Shown here: piece after piece, positions 5,721 to 7,214 of the stretch
Position numbering within the stretch: the first letter of the stretch is position 1
How the letters are laid out: every line of letters begins with the position of its first letter
Assembly: GCA_016932235.1 (NCBI GenBank)
Contig: JAFGDF010000359.1
Span: 1 to 7,214 of the forward strand
Length of the DNA: 7,214 nt
Source: Deltaproteobacteria bacterium
GTDB taxonomy: Bacteria > Desulfobacterota > DSM-4660 > Desulfatiglandales > HGW-15
Reading direction: 5' to 3'
Made by a program: the position numbers and the translations under genes
Notes under the pieces: generated by a model
What the model was told of the DNA's origin: nothing
Seen by the model: the letters and a program-made list of their open reading frames with translations, nothing else
Databases searched by the model: none

Positions 5721-7003
5721 CCCCTTTCCCTGGCAATGGCGCGGTAACCTATATCGGTTCTGTAATAGACATTATCCCATATTATTTTTCTGACATTATC
5801 ATAGGCATTCTTCTGCGCCTGACTTACGGAACCGCCAAGAGCGGTAACACATAAAACCCTGCCGCCGTTGGTTACCACTTTCCCGTCCTGTATTTTTGTG
5901 CCGGCGTGAAATACCTTGCATGCCTCTGTTGTGATATCATCCAGCCCGCGAATGACATCTCCTTTCCTGTAAGACTCAGGATAACCTTTGGCGGCCATGA
6001 CAACCCCCAGGGAAGCACGATCGTCCCATTCCACGTCAGTTTTATCAAGGCGTCCTTCCATCGCGGCCAGGCATATTTCTATGAGATCGGATTTTAAGCG
6101 CATTAGGATCGGCTGAGTTTCGGGATCGCCAAATCGGCAATTGTACTCCAGGACATTGGGCGTACCGTCTTTATCTATCATCAGTCCCGCGTAAAGGAAA
6201 CCCAGGTAAGGGAAGCCCTCTTCAGCCATGCCACTGACCGTGGGTTCTATCACATCTTTCAAAATCCGCTCTGAAATTTCGGTGGTAATAACAGGTGCGG
6301 GAGAGTACGCGCCCATGCCTCCGGTATTGAGTCCGGTATCGCCATTATTTACCGCCTTGTGATCCTGGGAAGTTGCCAGGGGAAGGATGTTTTCTTGGTC
6401 AACCATCACGATAAAACTGGCCTCTTCACCCCTGAGAAGATCTTCAATCACGACCTTCTTTCCAGCATCACCGAAATCTTCTCCGGATAGCATCCCCTTA
6501 ACGGCATTGATTGCTTCTTCTTCGGTTTCAGCCAGGATGACTCCTTTACCGGCTGCCAAGCCGTCGGCTTTAATGACGATAGGGGCACCTTTTTCGCGTA
6601 TATAAGCCACGGCCGGATCAAGTTGAGTGAATTTTTCGTATGTCGCGGTGGGAATATTATGTCTTGCAAGAAAGTCCTTGGTAAAGGATTTTGATCCCTC
6701 CAACTGCGCGGCGCCCTTTGTCGGGCCGAAACATTTCAACCCTTCCTGTGTAAACCTGTCCGCTATACCTTTTACCAGAGGGGCCTCAGGTCCAACAATG
6801 GTTAAACTAATCTTTTCCCTTAACGCGAAAGCGGTAAGGGCATCAATGTCAGAGGCCGCTATATGTACGTTCGCAACTCCAGGTTCAGTCGCAGTACCGG
6901 CATTACCCGGTGCCACAAAGACCTTGTCAACAAGATTAGATTGCGCCGCTTTCCACGCAAGGGCGTGTTCTCTTCCTCCGCTTCCAATCACCAGTACTTT
7001 CAT
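5717..7003 (-). CDS. purD: Phosphoribosylamine--glycine ligase (GAR synthetase)
   Basis: PurD joins 5-phosphoribosylamine, glycine and ATP to make glycinamide ribonucleotide, the second step of purine synthesis, in the cytoplasm. The 428-aa product shows GSGGREHA (7-14), PGNAGT (32-37), GPEAPL (71-76), the ATP-grasp loop KADGLAAGKGV (145-155), GGMGAYSP (228-235) and the GARS signature RFGDPETQPIL (290-300) after E286 and N288, which belong to the metal-binding region. Length is normal. The ATG at 7003 has AAGGAG 6 nt upstream and a strong sigma-70 promoter just beyond, so it is the first gene of its transcript. No purH or purE is adjacent on the downstream side; the gene is followed convergently by the radical SAM gene, with stop codons overlapping and no terminator between. 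No purine operator or riboswitch is visible in the roughly 20-nt leader. Confidence 0.98.
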   Translation of the reverse strand: MKVLVIGSGGREHALAWKAAQSNLVDKVFVAPGNAGTATEPGVANVHIAASDIDALTAFALREKISLTIVGPEAPLVKGIADRFTQEGLKCFGPTKGAAQLEGSKSFTKDFLARHNIPTATYEKFTQLDPAVAYIREKGAPIVIKADGLAAGKGVILAETEEEAINAVKGMLSGEDFGDAGKKVVIEDLLRGEEASFIVMVDQENILPLATSQDHKAVNNGDTGLNTGGMGAYSPAPVITTEISERILKDVIEPTVSGMAEEGFPYLGFLYAGLMIDKDGTPNVLEYNCRFGDPETQPILMRLKSDLIEICLAAMEGRLDKTDVEWDDRASLGVVMAAKGYPESYRKGDVIRGLDDITTEACKVFHAGTKIQDGKVVTNGGRVLCVTALGGSVSQAQKNAYDNVRKIIWDNVYYRTDIGYRAIARERG

Positions 7004-7009
7004 ATCCAG

Positions 7010-7015
7010 CTCCTT
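7010..7015 (-). promoter_or_regulatory. purD: purD ribosome binding site, AAGGAG
   Basis: On the minus strand AAGGAG lies 6 nt before the ATG at 7003, nearly ideal in sequence and spacing, and it fixes the start codon. It is the best SD in the window. Confidence 0.85.
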
Positions 7016-7030
7016 TCCAATATGTCCAGG

Positions 7031-7059
7031 AGTATAAAAAAGAGACCGGACCGTGTCAA
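7031..7059 (-). promoter_or_regulatory. purD: Sigma-70 promoter of purD
   Basis: On the minus strand TTGACA (7054-7059, a perfect -35) and TATACT (7031-7036, five of six to the -10) are separated by exactly 17 bp. Transcription should start near 7024, leaving a leader of about 20 nt that is too short for a riboswitch. It is the strongest promoter match in the window. Confidence 0.85.
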
Positions 7060-7149
7060 GAAGAGAGCCCTTGAATCATCTGTGTTAATTAAATTGAGAA
7101 TTTTATTGTAATAATTTCCACTGCTTGTCAGCTTTGTCCGGTTAGGAAA

Positions 7150-7214
7150 TTGCATTATTCAGTTGTCGGAATCGCGGCATGGGGAGCTCTTTTTATCGGC
7201 GAAAACCTTAGAAG
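7150..7214 (+). CDS. Possible 5' end of an unidentified gene, cut by the window edge
   Basis: A frame open from 7093 runs off the right edge. The only conventional start in it is TTG at 7150, giving HYSVVGIAAWGALFIGENLR after the first residue, a mostly hydrophobic stretch that could begin a membrane segment. AGGA lies only 2 nt before the TTG, too close to be a good SD. It would be divergent from purD. The product is not recognised and the frame could be chance. Bases 7060-7149 hold only AT-rich DNA upstream of the purD promoter. Confidence 0.25.
   Translation, partial: MHYSVVGIAAWGALFIGENLR

Noticed and set aside
6627..7111. Long plus-strand frames antisense to purD
   Set aside because: They mirror the codon pattern of purD, whose motifs, SD and promoter are all clear on the other strand.

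Overview
The window carries five complete protein genes in a compact, ordinary bacterial layout. They are era (+), a two-component pair whose response regulator (-) lies downstream of its sensor kinase (-), a radical SAM enzyme of unassigned function (+), and purD (-). There are no mobile elements, CRISPR arrays, tRNA or rRNA genes. A Gram-negative bacterium of the deltaproteobacterial kind (Desulfobacterota or relatives) fits best: it has an NtrB/NtrC-like sigma-54 pair, proteobacterial-style sigma-70 promoter and SD signals, and a radical SAM family I associate with anaerobes. This placement is inference from gene style, not from a phylogenetic marker.

Region by region: bases 1-204 are GC-rich (about 58% by hand count), do not look coding, and hold several strong inverted repeats. 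I could not identify this stretch; it is a candidate structured RNA or long leader. era follows and ends in a strong hairpin with an A-run on one side and a T-run on the other, so it can stop transcription from both directions. Next is a perfect 9-bp inverted repeat and about 220 bp of featureless AT-rich DNA. The regulator and kinase genes are read leftward, kinase first, with a 63-bp gap that contains a perfect 7-bp hairpin. An AT-rich 129-bp divergent region separates the kinase from the radical SAM gene. The radical SAM gene runs tail to tail into purD, and their stop codons overlap by 3 bp. purD has a near-consensus promoter and a good ribosome binding site at the right edge, beyond which an unidentified reading frame may leave the window.

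Function: Era (ribosome assembly GTPase) and PurD (purine synthesis) are housekeeping genes. The kinase has a periplasmic sensor domain between two membrane segments and should phosphorylate the regulator, which carries an intact GAFTGA loop and so should activate sigma-54 promoters. I see no convincing -24/-12 promoter in the window, so its targets are probably elsewhere; the divergent radical SAM gene is the only local candidate. The least understood items are the radical SAM enzyme, with its roughly 200-residue Cys-containing N-terminal part, and the structured leftmost 200 bases.
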